From: Methylobacter tundripaludum SV96
GTDB taxonomy: Bacteria; Pseudomonadota; Gammaproteobacteria; Methylococcales; Methylomonadaceae
Direction of reading: 5' to 3'
Length of the DNA: 64,000 nt
Assembly (NCBI RefSeq): GCF_000190755.2
Contig: NZ_JH109154.1
Span: 248,001 to 312,000 of the forward strand
Both the position numbers and the translations under genes were made by a program. Positions within the stretch are counted from its first letter, which is position 1, and every line of letters begins with the position of its first letter. This document shows positions 27,556-36,939 of this stretch, piece by piece. Under the pieces are notes generated by a model, which did not search any database, was not told the DNA's origin, and saw nothing but the letters and a program-made list of their open reading frames with translations.

Positions 27556-30234
27556 TTACCGCCTCAGCCTGACAACCATAAACTTGCGCAATTCCTCCAA
27601 CAGCAGCATCGCCAAGCCGAAGGGCAGTATAAACAGCCATACTTCCGGCGCAATCGGCAGGGTGCCGAAAACCAGATTGCCCCAGGCGGTATAGTCGATA
27701 ATCAGGATCAGCGCGGCTTCCAGCGCGATACCCCAGAGTATGATGCGGTTGTCGAACAAGTGCGCACCGAACACACTGCGCTCCGGCGTTTTACAGAGGA
27801 AGACATTGACTATTTGCGTGACGATAATGGCGCTCAGACAGGCGGTGGTGGCCTGAAGATATAAAGGGTCTTGGCTTTCCAAGCTCTCGCCCCATCGCCA
27901 ACCGCCGCTGTGCAGCACAAAGAAATAAGCCGCCATAGAGACAACAGCTTCCAGCATACCTAAAAAAAGATAAGCGCGCAGCAGCAAACGCCAGTCGAGC
28001 AACCGCTCATTTCGCGGGCGCGGCGGCCGACTCATACTACCCGGTTCGGGCCTGGCCGCGCCGAGCCCCAGAGCCGGCAGCATGTCCGTCCCCAAATCGA
28101 CCGCCAGAATCTGGATGATGGTCAATGGCAGAGGTATCTTGAACAGGGCAAAGGCCAGATAAGGGATAACTTCCGGGATGTTGGAGGTGAGGATATAAGC
28201 GAGAAACTTGCGAATGTTCTCATAAACGGCACGCCCTTCCTCAACGGCGGCGATGATGCTGGCGAAATTATCATCCAACAGAATCATATCGGCAGCCTCC
28301 TTGGCGACATCCGTTCCACTGATGCCCATCGCAATGCCTATGTCCGCCAGCTTCAATGCCGGAGCGTCATTCACGCCGTCACCGGTGACCGCAACAATAT
28401 GTTTTTTCTTTTTCAAGGCGGCGACGATACGCATTTTCTGATCGGCCCCGACTCGGGCAAAGATGATGTCCGGCGCATCCAGAGCCAGACGCAGCTGGGT
28501 TTCCGACAACTTGCGCAACTGTTCGCCGGTAATCACCACCGGATTATCCGTTTGAATCTGGCCGATCTGCCGACCAATCGCCAAGGCGGTATGCGGATGA
28601 TCGCCGGTCACCATGATGACTTTGATGCCTGCCTCTCGGCATTTGCGCATCGCTTCCGGCACCTCAGCCCTGGGCGGGTCTTCCAGCCCGACCAATGCGC
28701 ATAGAATAAGGTCTTGCTCCTGCGCTTCGCCGTTATGCTCCGCTTCCAGCTCGCGCCAGGCAAAGGCCAGTACCCGCAAACCCTTGTTTGCCATCTGTTC
28801 CTGGGCGCGAATAAAATCCTGCCGGATTTCCGCCGTCAGCGGCGTTATGCCATCGTCGGTTTGCACCTGCTTACAGAGCGGCAAGACCATTTCCAGAGCG
28901 CCCTTGCAATAAAGCACCACGCCTTTGGGTGTCTGATGAATGGTAGAAAGCCGCTTGCGGTCGGTATCGAAAGGCACTTCGTTGATCTTGGGATAGGCAC
29001 AAGTCTCACCCAGACAGGTCTTTGCCATACGCACCAGAGCAATTTCCATAGGATCGCCCAATGACTGCCACTTTCCGGCAACCATGGTTTCTTTCAGGTT
29101 GTGGCAGAGCAGCGCATCCTCAAAAAAACGCCGATATCTAAGCGCCAGTTGCGGCTGCCGCCGTACCTCTGTAGTCGCAAATATTTTTCCGCCTAGATAA
29201 AGCGAACTCACCGCCATACGGTTTTCGGTCAGGGTGCCGGTCTTGTCGGTACAGATCACCGTCGCCGATCCCAGCGCTTCCACCGAAGGCATGTGCCGAA
29301 TCAGCGCGTTACGCTTAGCCATACGCTGGGTCGCCATCGCCAGCGATAAGGTGACCGTCGGTAATAATCCTTCCGGCACGTTGGCGACAATAATGCCGAT
29401 GGCGAAAATGAAGTTTTCCCAGAACGACAGCCCCATGCTGCGTCCGATAAGAAAAAATGCCACGCCCAGACTAACCGAGATCAAGGCAATAAGGCGGCTC
29501 AGTCGCACGATTTCCAGTTGCAACGGTGAAACCGTTTTAACGGCGGTTTGCGTTAAATGGGCGATCTTGCCAAATTCCGTATGCATTCCGGTCGCGAATA
29601 CCACCGCCCTGCCTTCGCCCGACACTACCGATGTTCCGGCCAGCAAAGTGTTGCGGCTATGCTCCAGGTTTTCTTCCGCTGAAGGTTCCGCATCCCGTGC
29701 CTGCGGCAGGGATTCGCCGGTGACGGTGGCGTTATTGACGCGTAGGGAAAAGGCTTCAAGCAGGCGGCAATCCGCCGGCACATTGTCGCCTTCCTGCAAT
29801 AAAATGGCATCGCCGGGCACCAGGTCGGCGGCCAAAATCAGACCGGCCTTGCCCTCTCTCAACACCTTGACGTAATAAGGCAAAAGTTTTTGCAGGGCGG
29901 AAAGGGCGCGTTCGGCGCGATACTGTTGCCAGAACGAAAACAGGCCGTTGATCAGAATGACACCGAGTATGGCGTAGCCCAGAGTAGCCATGCCGCCGCC
30001 CGGCTGTTGGGATTCGGCGAAAAACGCCAGGCCTGCCGCCAGCCAGAGTATCAATGCGAAAAAGTGAATGAATTCCTTGATGAAACGGAATATCAGCGAT
30101 TCGCCCCTCACCTCCTCGACCCGGTTCGGCCCGTACTCGTCCAGACGGTATTCGACCTCAGCCTGCGACAGTCCGTCATGGCTGGTTTTGAGGCTTGCGA
30201 GCGCCTCGTCGGCAGTGAATTGGTGTATTTTCAT
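27556..30234 (-). CDS. P-type cation ATPase resembling the Na,K-ATPase (P2C) group
   Basis: An 892-residue pump with all P-type hallmarks: the TGES actuator motif (TVTGESLP), phosphorylation site CTDKTGTLTEN (Asp330), KGALE nucleotide-binding motif, MVTGDHPHTA and TGDGVNDAPALK. There are about ten membrane helices and an N-terminal cation-ATPase domain. Helix 4 reads IIVANVPEGLLPTVT and the helix 5-6 region TSNIPEVIPYLAF followed by IPLPL and DLGTDMLPALGL. These resemble eukaryotic Na,K/H,K-ATPase alpha chains more than bacterial Ca pumps. No beta subunit gene is near. Transported ions are unproven; Na export is the best guess. Confidence 0.85.
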   Translation of the reverse strand: MKIHQFTADEALASLKTSHDGLSQAEVEYRLDEYGPNRVEEVRGESLIFRFIKEFIHFFALILWLAAGLAFFAESQQPGGGMATLGYAILGVILINGLFSFWQQYRAERALSALQKLLPYYVKVLREGKAGLILAADLVPGDAILLQEGDNVPADCRLLEAFSLRVNNATVTGESLPQARDAEPSAEENLEHSRNTLLAGTSVVSGEGRAVVFATGMHTEFGKIAHLTQTAVKTVSPLQLEIVRLSRLIALISVSLGVAFFLIGRSMGLSFWENFIFAIGIIVANVPEGLLPTVTLSLAMATQRMAKRNALIRHMPSVEALGSATVICTDKTGTLTENRMAVSSLYLGGKIFATTEVRRQPQLALRYRRFFEDALLCHNLKETMVAGKWQSLGDPMEIALVRMAKTCLGETCAYPKINEVPFDTDRKRLSTIHQTPKGVVLYCKGALEMVLPLCKQVQTDDGITPLTAEIRQDFIRAQEQMANKGLRVLAFAWRELEAEHNGEAQEQDLILCALVGLEDPPRAEVPEAMRKCREAGIKVIMVTGDHPHTALAIGRQIGQIQTDNPVVITGEQLRKLSETQLRLALDAPDIIFARVGADQKMRIVAALKKKKHIVAVTGDGVNDAPALKLADIGIAMGISGTDVAKEAADMILLDDNFASIIAAVEEGRAVYENIRKFLAYILTSNIPEVIPYLAFALFKIPLPLTIIQILAVDLGTDMLPALGLGAARPEPGSMSRPPRPRNERLLDWRLLLRAYLFLGMLEAVVSMAAYFFVLHSGGWRWGESLESQDPLYLQATTACLSAIIVTQIVNVFLCKTPERSVFGAHLFDNRIILWGIALEAALILIIDYTAWGNLVFGTLPIAPEVWLFILPFGLAMLLLEELRKFMVVRLRR

Positions 30235-30381
30235 GGCAGTCCGATTAAAACAGCTACTTACCCAGCTTTAGCGAGACATCCTCTCGCTGGTCTAAAATAC
30301 CACGGACTTCATGATTCTTTCATCAGCCGAATTGCCAAATATTGTATTATTCCAATTTTTTTAAGATTTCAGGAGTCGATT

Positions 30382-30531
30382 ATGAACAACTATGAGCAGA
30401 GTAAAAAAGCTAGACGTATCGCTTCGGTGGTTTACATTTTAATAATGGCGGTGGTTATGGGGGGAACCTACCTGTCGCAACAACAAAAAGACGCGGCTGG
30501 TAAGACGGAGCAAAATCCTCCAAATCAATAG
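30382..30531 (+). CDS. Small single-helix membrane protein
   Basis: A 49-residue protein not recognised as a known family. It has a charged N-terminus (MNNYEQSKKARR), one membrane helix (about 13-33) and a polar tail (QQQKDAAGKTEQNPPNQ). AGGAG lies 6 bases before the ATG, good support for a real start. It is divergent from the P-type ATPase gene. Its last codons run into a dispersed 50-bp repeat at 30527, so the tail could be partly repeat-derived. A small regulatory subunit for the divergent pump is possible but speculative. Confidence 0.55.
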   Translation: MNNYEQSKKARRIASVVYILIMAVVMGGTYLSQQQKDAAGKTEQNPPNQ

Positions 30532-30576
30532 CCCAGTCTTCGGGCATTCGTAAATGGTGCACAGTGCGCACCCTAC
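30527..30576 (+). repeat. 50-bp dispersed repeat, copy A
   Basis: Starts AATAGCCC and contains GGCATTCGTAAATGGTGC followed by a GGTGCACAGTGCGCACC palindrome and CCTAC. A close copy lies at 53416-53465 in the same orientation. Both copies lie directly beside accessory genes. Confidence 0.7.
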
Positions 30577-30596
30577 CTGACTCTTTAGGCACAAAT

Positions 30597-31112
30597 ATGT
30601 GGCATCCCTTTCCCAATTTATCAAATGATGAGATTCGTGATTTAGAGCGAGAATTCAAGAAAAAAGCTCGATTTCTCGTTGATGAAAACATGGGAAATGA
30701 TGTTGCAATCTTACTCCGTGATTTCGGTTATAACGCAATATTCGTTTCGGAAGCGGGATTAACCGGATTCTCAGACGAATCCGTTTTTGCATATGCCTGG
30801 AAAGACAGTCGCATAATACTTACACATGACAGCGACTTTCTGAACGATAAGCAATTTCCTTTCAGTAGAAATCCAGGAGTTATTGTTCTTCCTGGCGCGG
30901 AAGGTGATGGCAGTTTGGAACATGCATTTTCAGATTTATTAAGAATCGTTGCTCCATACGGAAATGCACACATCGGTTCGAAGATTGTTGTTACCCAAGA
31001 TAGAGTTTGGACTATTCGAGGTTTTATAAAAGCAGAGGGTAGGCATATTGAGAAGCGGGTTAAGTTGAAACGAAATGGTGAGGCTTCAGTATGGAAGCCC
31101 CTAGCACCATAG
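30597..31112 (+). CDS. DUF5615 PIN-like protein (putative nuclease or toxin)
   Basis: A 171-residue protein with the DUF5615/Mut7-C-like PIN fold: FLVDENMGNDVAILLRDFGY with conserved acidic residues, VSEAGLTGFSDESVFAYA, and RIILTHDSDFLN supplying the second acidic pair. PIN-fold proteins are Mg-dependent RNases. DUF5615 genes are commonly toxins paired with a DUF433 antitoxin, but no DUF433 gene is seen upstream; the preceding gene is a small membrane protein. The start at 30597 (MWHPFPNL) is chosen because the upstream codons fall in the dispersed repeat. A C-terminal extension (about 140-171) is longer than in minimal members. Confidence 0.7.
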   Translation: MWHPFPNLSNDEIRDLEREFKKKARFLVDENMGNDVAILLRDFGYNAIFVSEAGLTGFSDESVFAYAWKDSRIILTHDSDFLNDKQFPFSRNPGVIVLPGAEGDGSLEHAFSDLLRIVAPYGNAHIGSKIVVTQDRVWTIRGFIKAEGRHIEKRVKLKRNGEASVWKPLAP

Positions 31113-31171
31113 AGCAGTTTGCACCTTACCGCGCTTATACTCTTTAAGTTAAATGCCTTCACTGAGATATT

Positions 31172-32224
31172 ATGATAAAAATCGATCAAATTATTCTTCT
31201 TATCAAAGAGATTGTTCTCCTAATTTTAGGGAAATTTCATAATAGGATAACTGGTGTAATTGTAACGTATGGTGGGCTCTTAATTTTTGGCTCACAAATA
31301 AATTTAATGATGCAGATAGTAATAGTTAAAATTTCTCCATGGGTAGACATTCCGCCGGAAAATTTAATAAGTTTTTTCACTATCGACCCTAAACCGGAAA
31401 TGGGTCTGACACTTGTTTTCGTTGCATTGGTTTATAATTTTGGAGTGACAGTCTGTTTAGCACAAATTCAAAGTTACAAAGCTAAACATCCAAAGTTAGA
31501 ATTAGCAATGCTAAATGGTGACAAGGAAAAAATCGGAGGAAATCACACCTTAAGAGGAGCGATATGCACTCACTCGATTGATGAAATTCCTGATAACACC
31601 TCATATAGTGAGCGTGCTCTGGAGGAAAAGAAAAGAAATGGCAGATTGTTCACCTCACAGATTAATAAAAACTTTTACAGGGAAAGGGCCAAGTATTTAA
31701 GCTCTCAAGGTGGTATGGAGATTATAGGACTCACCTTAGAAAATCTCGGCGCGACTTTGGCAAGCAACGCCAGAGTTGAGCTACGCTTTAAAAAAAGTGC
31801 TGGGGTGAGCGCTTCTAACGAGAACAGCCCTCTTCTCATGCCGCCCTCTCAAGAAACGAAAGAAGACGACAGATGGCGCTCAAATGATAACGCCGCCATT
31901 TATGACATCAAAGCTAGGCATACATCTTCAGATTCAGATTATTTCTTTGAGTGGATTGCGGGGAATCTTCAGCCAAAACAGTTATGTGAGTCAAAGACGA
32001 GAATTTTCTTTCGCACAGAATCAGATATAGATATAAATGTAAAAATATATTGTGATGAATTACCTGATCCGATAGAGAAATCCTATAAAATAAAGCCTAC
32101 TGCTGAGAGATTTGAATTCGATCTTGATCTGCTTAAATATAATGATAAGGATTTTTCCGATGCGACTAGTAAGAAAATCATGGACGGTCAGCAAATCCGG
32201 TATATTAACAAATCGCTATCATGA
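31172..32224 (+). CDS. AT-rich membrane protein of unknown function
   Basis: A 350-residue protein not recognised. Two membrane helices are evident (about 27-54 and 76-98), joined by a short loop (SPWVDIPPENLISFFTIDPKPE). They are followed by a roughly 250-residue soluble part with beta-rich segments such as GMEIIGLTLENLGATLASN, a Ser/Pro-rich loop, and an Asp/Lys-rich end. Base and codon use are clearly more AT-rich than in the flanking core genes, which suggests recent transfer. It follows the DUF5615 gene by 59 bases on the same strand and may belong to the same accessory unit. Confidence 0.6.
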   Translation: MIKIDQIILLIKEIVLLILGKFHNRITGVIVTYGGLLIFGSQINLMMQIVIVKISPWVDIPPENLISFFTIDPKPEMGLTLVFVALVYNFGVTVCLAQIQSYKAKHPKLELAMLNGDKEKIGGNHTLRGAICTHSIDEIPDNTSYSERALEEKKRNGRLFTSQINKNFYRERAKYLSSQGGMEIIGLTLENLGATLASNARVELRFKKSAGVSASNENSPLLMPPSQETKEDDRWRSNDNAAIYDIKARHTSSDSDYFFEWIAGNLQPKQLCESKTRIFFRTESDIDINVKIYCDELPDPIEKSYKIKPTAERFEFDLDLLKYNDKDFSDATSKKIMDGQQIRYINKSLS

Positions 32225-32523
32225 CCGAAGGAGGCTCTTACCATGGCTCATATTGAAAAATTAAGCTCTGTAGCTCTGTAGCTCTGTAGGGTGGATTCGC
32301 CGCTAGGCAATCCACCGCAACTGCGACAGGCTGTCATCGGCGTTGCGCGTCGCCTAAAGCGCCTACTTTTGGTGATTGCCCGTTTGCTGAGCGAAACCGC
32401 CCTACCCGTTACGGACTTGGATTGATGCGGTTCACTTTGTTCACCGCATCCCACCAACTGCTCGAAATAATTTCCTGTTACGTTGAAAAGACTACCTTTT
32501 CCCCTGTCAAAAGCGGAGGGTAG
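32225..32523. repeat. Repeat-filled gap between accessory patch and hpnN
   Basis: No gene. From left to right: three tandem copies of AGCTCTGT near 32263; a GGTGGATT / AATCCACC hairpin near 32289; a 28-base dispersed repeat at 32347-32374 (identical, reversed, at 16580-16607); and a GATGCGGT / ACCGCATC hairpin near 32425. The gap lies just past the stop of hpnN, so some hairpins may terminate it. Confidence 0.7.
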
Positions 32524-35175
32524 TTAACTATTATCTTTCACCCTTAACACCAGTTTACTCAGTGCCGGAAGAACAATAAACGTACAGACCATGATCCAGA
32601 ATATGCCTATGGTGATGATCAAACCCATGCTGGCGATGCCCTGATGCGGCGAGAACGCCAATCCGGCAAAGCTGGAGGCGGTGGTCAGTGCGCCGTAGAA
32701 CATGGCTCTGGCGGTGCTGGATTGATAAATATTCTGCTCTTCGGAAAGCGAATGGTGCAGCTTTTCAACCATGTGGATGCCGTTGTCAACGCCCAGCCCC
32801 AATAACAGCGGCAGGGCGATGATGTTGGCAAAATTAATGGGCGTGTTGGTGAGAACCGCACTCGCCATGGTAAACAGCCCCGCCAGTATCAGCGGCGTCA
32901 TGACCAGCGCCGTATCGACAATATTGCGCCTAATGGCAAACAACAACAGCGCGATGGTGATCAGCGCGATCACAATAGCTTCCTGAAAGGCTGAGATGAC
33001 TTCTTTCATCGATTCCCAATACATGATCGGTAAGTCGGTGGTTTCAGGCGCGACGGATTGCACTTCGGTAATAAATTCTTCCAGGCTGCCTAAATCGTTC
33101 AGGTCTTTTTTGGGAAATATCTGGATACGATAAGAACCGTTCTTGCTCAGCCATTTGTCCTTGATCTCGGGAGGCAGGTCGGCCAAGGTGACTTTCCTGG
33201 CATTAAAGCCTGCCGATAGCTCGTTCATTAGACTCGGTAATGTACCGAGCAACGTGGTCTGGACTTTTTCAATGAACATACGCCGACTGGTTTCTTGCCG
33301 CGCATCAAGCTCGATCAAAATATCCTGCAATTCTTTCTTAAAATTGGTTAACGCGGTGCGCTCATGGGCATCGGTTTTTTGAGGCAGGATGGTGTCGATG
33401 GCTTTTATCAGGCGATTAATGCCCGGAACCGGATCGGTGTCGGTTTTTAGCGCTGGGAAATTCTGCGTCTGCGCACCCAGCAACAGGCCCATTTCCTCAA
33501 TCAAGGCCAGTTTGTCGTCCTGGTCGGTGGGTTGAAAATCGAAAAGACTGACGGTTTTATCAACCGAGGCTAATGTCGAAAGCTTTTGCTCCAAAGTTTT
33601 GGCGCTGTTTTCATCCTTGGCCAGAACGGTCAAGGTCATCGGCGTGGTTTCCTTGTCTTTCATCAAATTTTTGAAAGCAATAACCGATTCGGTATTAGGA
33701 TCGCGAAGGTTAATCGGATTGAAATCAGTCTTCACGTTAAAGGTCAGCGCGACGGAGATAATGGCTATAGCCAAGGTCGCAATGGAAATCGGTTTGGCGT
33801 AATGAAGCGGCAAGATCGCCAGTTTTTCCGACAGTTTTGCCAGTCCATTTTGTACTTCATCCTTCTCGAACTTTGCCGGAGCAGGGATAACTCTTAACAA
33901 CGCCGGTAAGGCGATCAAGGTAATTAACAAGCAGATAAACAGACTGGTGCCTGCCAGCAGGCCGAGTTCGGATACGCCTTTGTAATCGGTCGGTATAAAC
34001 GCATAGAGCCCGATGGAGGTGGTGCCCGCACACAATAACAGCGAGGGCGCCGTGCTTGTCAACGTGCTGCGTAGCGCCAGATCCTTATGAATATGATGAG
34101 TCAGGTTGTCCCGGTAGCGCAAACAAAAATGAATCGCATATTCCACGCCCAAGCCGATGTTGGATACCGCAAAAGCCACTGAAATCAGGTTTAATTCTCT
34201 TACGGAAAAGGCTGCGAACGCCCCGCAAAAAAGCATGCCCAAGGCAAGCGTAATCAACGTGGCTACGGTGAGCAAAATAGAGCGGTAGGCAACCAATAAA
34301 ATAAACAACACCAGCACAATGGAGAAAATACTGGCAGTAAAAGTGCCGGTACTCATGCCTGACAATTCATCATCTTCAAGGCCGACTTCGCCGGTCACCC
34401 AAACTTTAACGGCAGGCAGATTGGGGTCCTGAACCTCAGCAACGGCTTTGCGGATAGAATCAATCGCATTTTCCGCAGGACGGATTTGCGTAAAATCGAA
34501 CTTGGGCGAGACGACAATAAAGCCGTTGTTGGAATTAGTTTTCTTTTCCGCAATCATCGACTCCCAAGAGAGCAAAGCGTTTTCGCCATTGATCGTTTTA
34601 TGCAAGGCCGACGTAACCTTGTCAATCAGCGAGGTCAGATCAATAGGCACAACCTGGGTCTTGTCGGTGGAGGTCAGGGCATCTTCAAAAATTGAAAAAA
34701 AGCCGGTCAGATTGGGTTCCTGGGCAATTCTGCCGATAAACGGCTGGGCCAGCGACAAGTTGTTGGATAAGGTCTGCAACTCGTCGGTACTGAGGTATAG
34801 CAAGCCGTTCTGACGAAAAAATTCGTTGTCGTTAGGGATGTAGGCCGAATTAAAGTGATCTTTATTGGCACTGAGCAGGCGCATCAATCTTTTAGTGGCC
34901 GATTTGGTCAGTTCAGGGGTATCCGATTCAACCACCAGTAACAGCGTATGCATGTCCTGCGAAAAGGCTTTTTCATAATTGCGGCGGTTTTTCTGGAATG
35001 GCGCATCGGGGGCTACCAGTTCGGCGGTGTCGGTATTAATGCTCAAATGATCTGCGGTGTATTGCAAGGCCAAAATACTGAGCAGAACCACTATTGACAA
35101 CACCACAAACGGTCTGCCTAGAGTGAAGTTTCCCCAACGTGAAAAAATAGTCTGACTACGGGTTTTTAACGACAT
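32524..35175 (-). CDS. hpnN: Hopanoid-associated RND (MMPL) transporter HpnN
   Basis: An 883-residue RND-superfamily protein with two sets of membrane helices: one at the N-terminus, then groups at about 270-425 and 725-875. The large periplasmic loops contain the conserved start LSINTDTAELVAPDAPFQKN and QNGLLYLSTDELQTLSNNL, typical of HpnN. HpnN moves hopanoids from the inner to the outer membrane. Helix clusters include GLGVEYAIHFCLRYRDNL and LGLGVDNGIHMVEKLHH, the family's acidic/polar pattern. apbE lies 17 bases upstream on the same strand, so the two are co-transcribed. Other hopanoid genes (shc, hpnH) are not in the window. A different MMPL lipid carrier is the alternative. Confidence 0.8.
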   Translation of the reverse strand: MSLKTRSQTIFSRWGNFTLGRPFVVLSIVVLLSILALQYTADHLSINTDTAELVAPDAPFQKNRRNYEKAFSQDMHTLLLVVESDTPELTKSATKRLMRLLSANKDHFNSAYIPNDNEFFRQNGLLYLSTDELQTLSNNLSLAQPFIGRIAQEPNLTGFFSIFEDALTSTDKTQVVPIDLTSLIDKVTSALHKTINGENALLSWESMIAEKKTNSNNGFIVVSPKFDFTQIRPAENAIDSIRKAVAEVQDPNLPAVKVWVTGEVGLEDDELSGMSTGTFTASIFSIVLVLFILLVAYRSILLTVATLITLALGMLFCGAFAAFSVRELNLISVAFAVSNIGLGVEYAIHFCLRYRDNLTHHIHKDLALRSTLTSTAPSLLLCAGTTSIGLYAFIPTDYKGVSELGLLAGTSLFICLLITLIALPALLRVIPAPAKFEKDEVQNGLAKLSEKLAILPLHYAKPISIATLAIAIISVALTFNVKTDFNPINLRDPNTESVIAFKNLMKDKETTPMTLTVLAKDENSAKTLEQKLSTLASVDKTVSLFDFQPTDQDDKLALIEEMGLLLGAQTQNFPALKTDTDPVPGINRLIKAIDTILPQKTDAHERTALTNFKKELQDILIELDARQETSRRMFIEKVQTTLLGTLPSLMNELSAGFNARKVTLADLPPEIKDKWLSKNGSYRIQIFPKKDLNDLGSLEEFITEVQSVAPETTDLPIMYWESMKEVISAFQEAIVIALITIALLLFAIRRNIVDTALVMTPLILAGLFTMASAVLTNTPINFANIIALPLLLGLGVDNGIHMVEKLHHSLSEEQNIYQSSTARAMFYGALTTASSFAGLAFSPHQGIASMGLIITIGIFWIMVCTFIVLPALSKLVLRVKDNS

Positions 35176-35192
35176 AACTTAGGATTCAGGCA

Positions 35193-36248
35193 TTAATGAA
35201 TGGTGAGAGTGTTCAAAGTGCTTAAAGCATCACTTCGGGATTCGGTAAGCTCGCTGCCTTGCAGCTCGATGAACAAAGCGGGAATTTTTGCCTCATTCGC
35301 CGCTTTCATGCCGTCTTTTTGGCCCAGACACAGCAACGCGGTAGACCAGGCGTCGGCAACTGAAGGATCGCTGATCAAAACAGTGACGGAAACCAGGTTA
35401 TGGGTAACCGGTCTGCCGTTACGGGCGTCGAGGATATGGCTATATCGCTGCCCGTGGTCATCGAAATAATGCCGGTAAGTGCCGGAAGTCATCACCGCAA
35501 TCGGCGAGTCCTTGGGCATGGTAACGACTTTGTGCATCGTCCGCTCTTCCGGCAACGGTCTTTCCACGGCGATGCGCCAGGGTTGAAGACCCGGTTTATA
35601 GCCGTTGGTTTTCAGTTCGCCGCCAATCTCGACCAGATAATTACTTACGCCTTTTTGCGCCAGAACCTTGCTGATCTGTTCCACGCTATAGCCTTGGGCA
35701 ATGGACGATAAATCGACTTTCAGGTCAGCCTGTTTTTTACGCAGATGCGTGTCATCCACGACTTCCAGTTTTTCCATGCCGATTTGTTTCAGCGTGGTAA
35801 CAATGGTCGAATCTGTAGGAATCGTCAGCGCGTCGCCTCGAAAGCCCCATAAATCGAACAACGGTTTGATGGTCAAATCATAGCAACCCTGGCTGGCCTG
35901 ATTGACGACTTGCGCGATTTTAACCAAGGATACGATTTCGCCGCCGACTTCCTGGCTTTCAGTATTCTCGACGCTGTTAAAGGTTTCTATGGTCGAGTCG
36001 GGCCGGTAATTGGACAACAGTTTATCGATGACCGCGAATTCGTTTTCGACACCGGCTTTGATGTCTTTAGCGTCCACCGGTGATTCTGACCAGTAACTGA
36101 TGTGGTAGGTCGTGCCCTGAGCCGGGCCTTCAAGCTTTTGAATGGTCGGTTCCGAGCAGCCTGCCAGCATGATTAAAAACAGGCCGGAGATAAAGCCATT
36201 GCCGAGAGTTAAACGGGGGGGTGTTTTTATAGTGTTTGGGTTAGTCAT
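35193..36248 (-). CDS. apbE: FAD:protein FMN transferase (ApbE), lipoprotein
   Basis: The 351-residue protein attaches FMN covalently to a Thr or Ser of target flavoproteins such as NqrB, NqrC and RnfG. A lipoprotein signal ends in the lipobox LAGC (near residue 30), so it should be anchored facing the periplasm. ApbE motifs include GTTYHISYW, the DLSSIAQGYSVEQI segment, VEIGGELKTNG and the metal-binding SGTYRHYFDDHGQRYSHI-type region. The start at 36248 is preferred because the nine upstream codons are basic and make a poor signal peptide. No nqr or rnf operon is in the window. Confidence 0.92.
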   Translation of the reverse strand: MTNPNTIKTPPRLTLGNGFISGLFLIMLAGCSEPTIQKLEGPAQGTTYHISYWSESPVDAKDIKAGVENEFAVIDKLLSNYRPDSTIETFNSVENTESQEVGGEIVSLVKIAQVVNQASQGCYDLTIKPLFDLWGFRGDALTIPTDSTIVTTLKQIGMEKLEVVDDTHLRKKQADLKVDLSSIAQGYSVEQISKVLAQKGVSNYLVEIGGELKTNGYKPGLQPWRIAVERPLPEERTMHKVVTMPKDSPIAVMTSGTYRHYFDDHGQRYSHILDARNGRPVTHNLVSVTVLISDPSVADAWSTALLCLGQKDGMKAANEAKIPALFIELQGSELTESRSDALSTLNTLTIH

Positions 36249-36536
36249 CCATGTCTGCCGTTTCTTTATCATCACAAGCTATCAATAATAAACTTCATAA
36301 AAACGCGGTGCATCTTAACAGTCGAGGCTGGGAAAGATGAACACTGCGCCATAACTGCACTCTTAAATGTCGTATTTAAAAGCGCCGCTTATTATAATCC
36401 CAAAGACGTGAAGGTTTTTTAAAAAATGAAATTTGACTCAATAACGGTGCGTAAAGCAATAGCTTTCCTGATTTACCGCCAAACCGGCAACATGACAATC
36501 ATCCACAGCCCTTGTTGTTGAACGCCTCAATCAACG

Positions 36537-36857
36537 TTAATCCCAGCGACTGTCCCTAACCTGCACTTTGCCGTTTTCGATTCTGACCGGAAAACAATCG
36601 ATATTTTCATAAGCGGGCGGGGATTTTACTTCGCCGGTTTTCACGCAAAAACGCGCACCATGGCGGGGACAGATAATCTCGTCGCCTTCCAGCCTGCCGC
36701 TGGCGATTTCCGCGCCGTCATGGGTACAGACATCTTCAATCGCATAAAACTGGCCGTCGATTTTAAAGATGGCGACATCCGTACCATCGACATCCATGAC
36801 GATGTTCTCGCCGTTAGCCAAGGCATTTTCATCTACTGCATCTATCCAGTCCGACAT
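36537..36857 (-). CDS. Rieske-type [2Fe-2S] ferredoxin
   Basis: A 106-residue single-domain Rieske protein. Cluster ligands are visible as CTHDGAEIASG (Cys, His) and CPRHGARFCVKTGE (Cys, His), the pattern of non-haem-oxygenase ferredoxins. Such proteins carry electrons to oxygenases or act as general carriers. No oxygenase gene is near. It lies on the same strand as the SUF genes, about 1.4 kb beyond sufU, with rsmJ between, and small Rieske genes are frequent beside SUF operons. Whether it belongs to that transcript is uncertain because of the gaps. Confidence 0.88.
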   Translation of the reverse strand: MSDWIDAVDENALANGENIVMDVDGTDVAIFKIDGQFYAIEDVCTHDGAEIASGRLEGDEIICPRHGARFCVKTGEVKSPPAYENIDCFPVRIENGKVQVRDSRWD

Positions 36858-36939
36858 TTTTTATCCGTTATCGTAGTGTTTAAAAACTGACGACTTGCTT
36901 CCAGCTCTACATGAGCCTTGTGCCTTCCGCCTTGTATCT

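Noticed and set aside
36427-36522. A 31-codon frame starting MKFDSITVRK between apbE and the Rieske gene
   Set aside because: Purine-rich bases lie too far (about 13) from the ATG and the product has no family resemblance; insufficient support.
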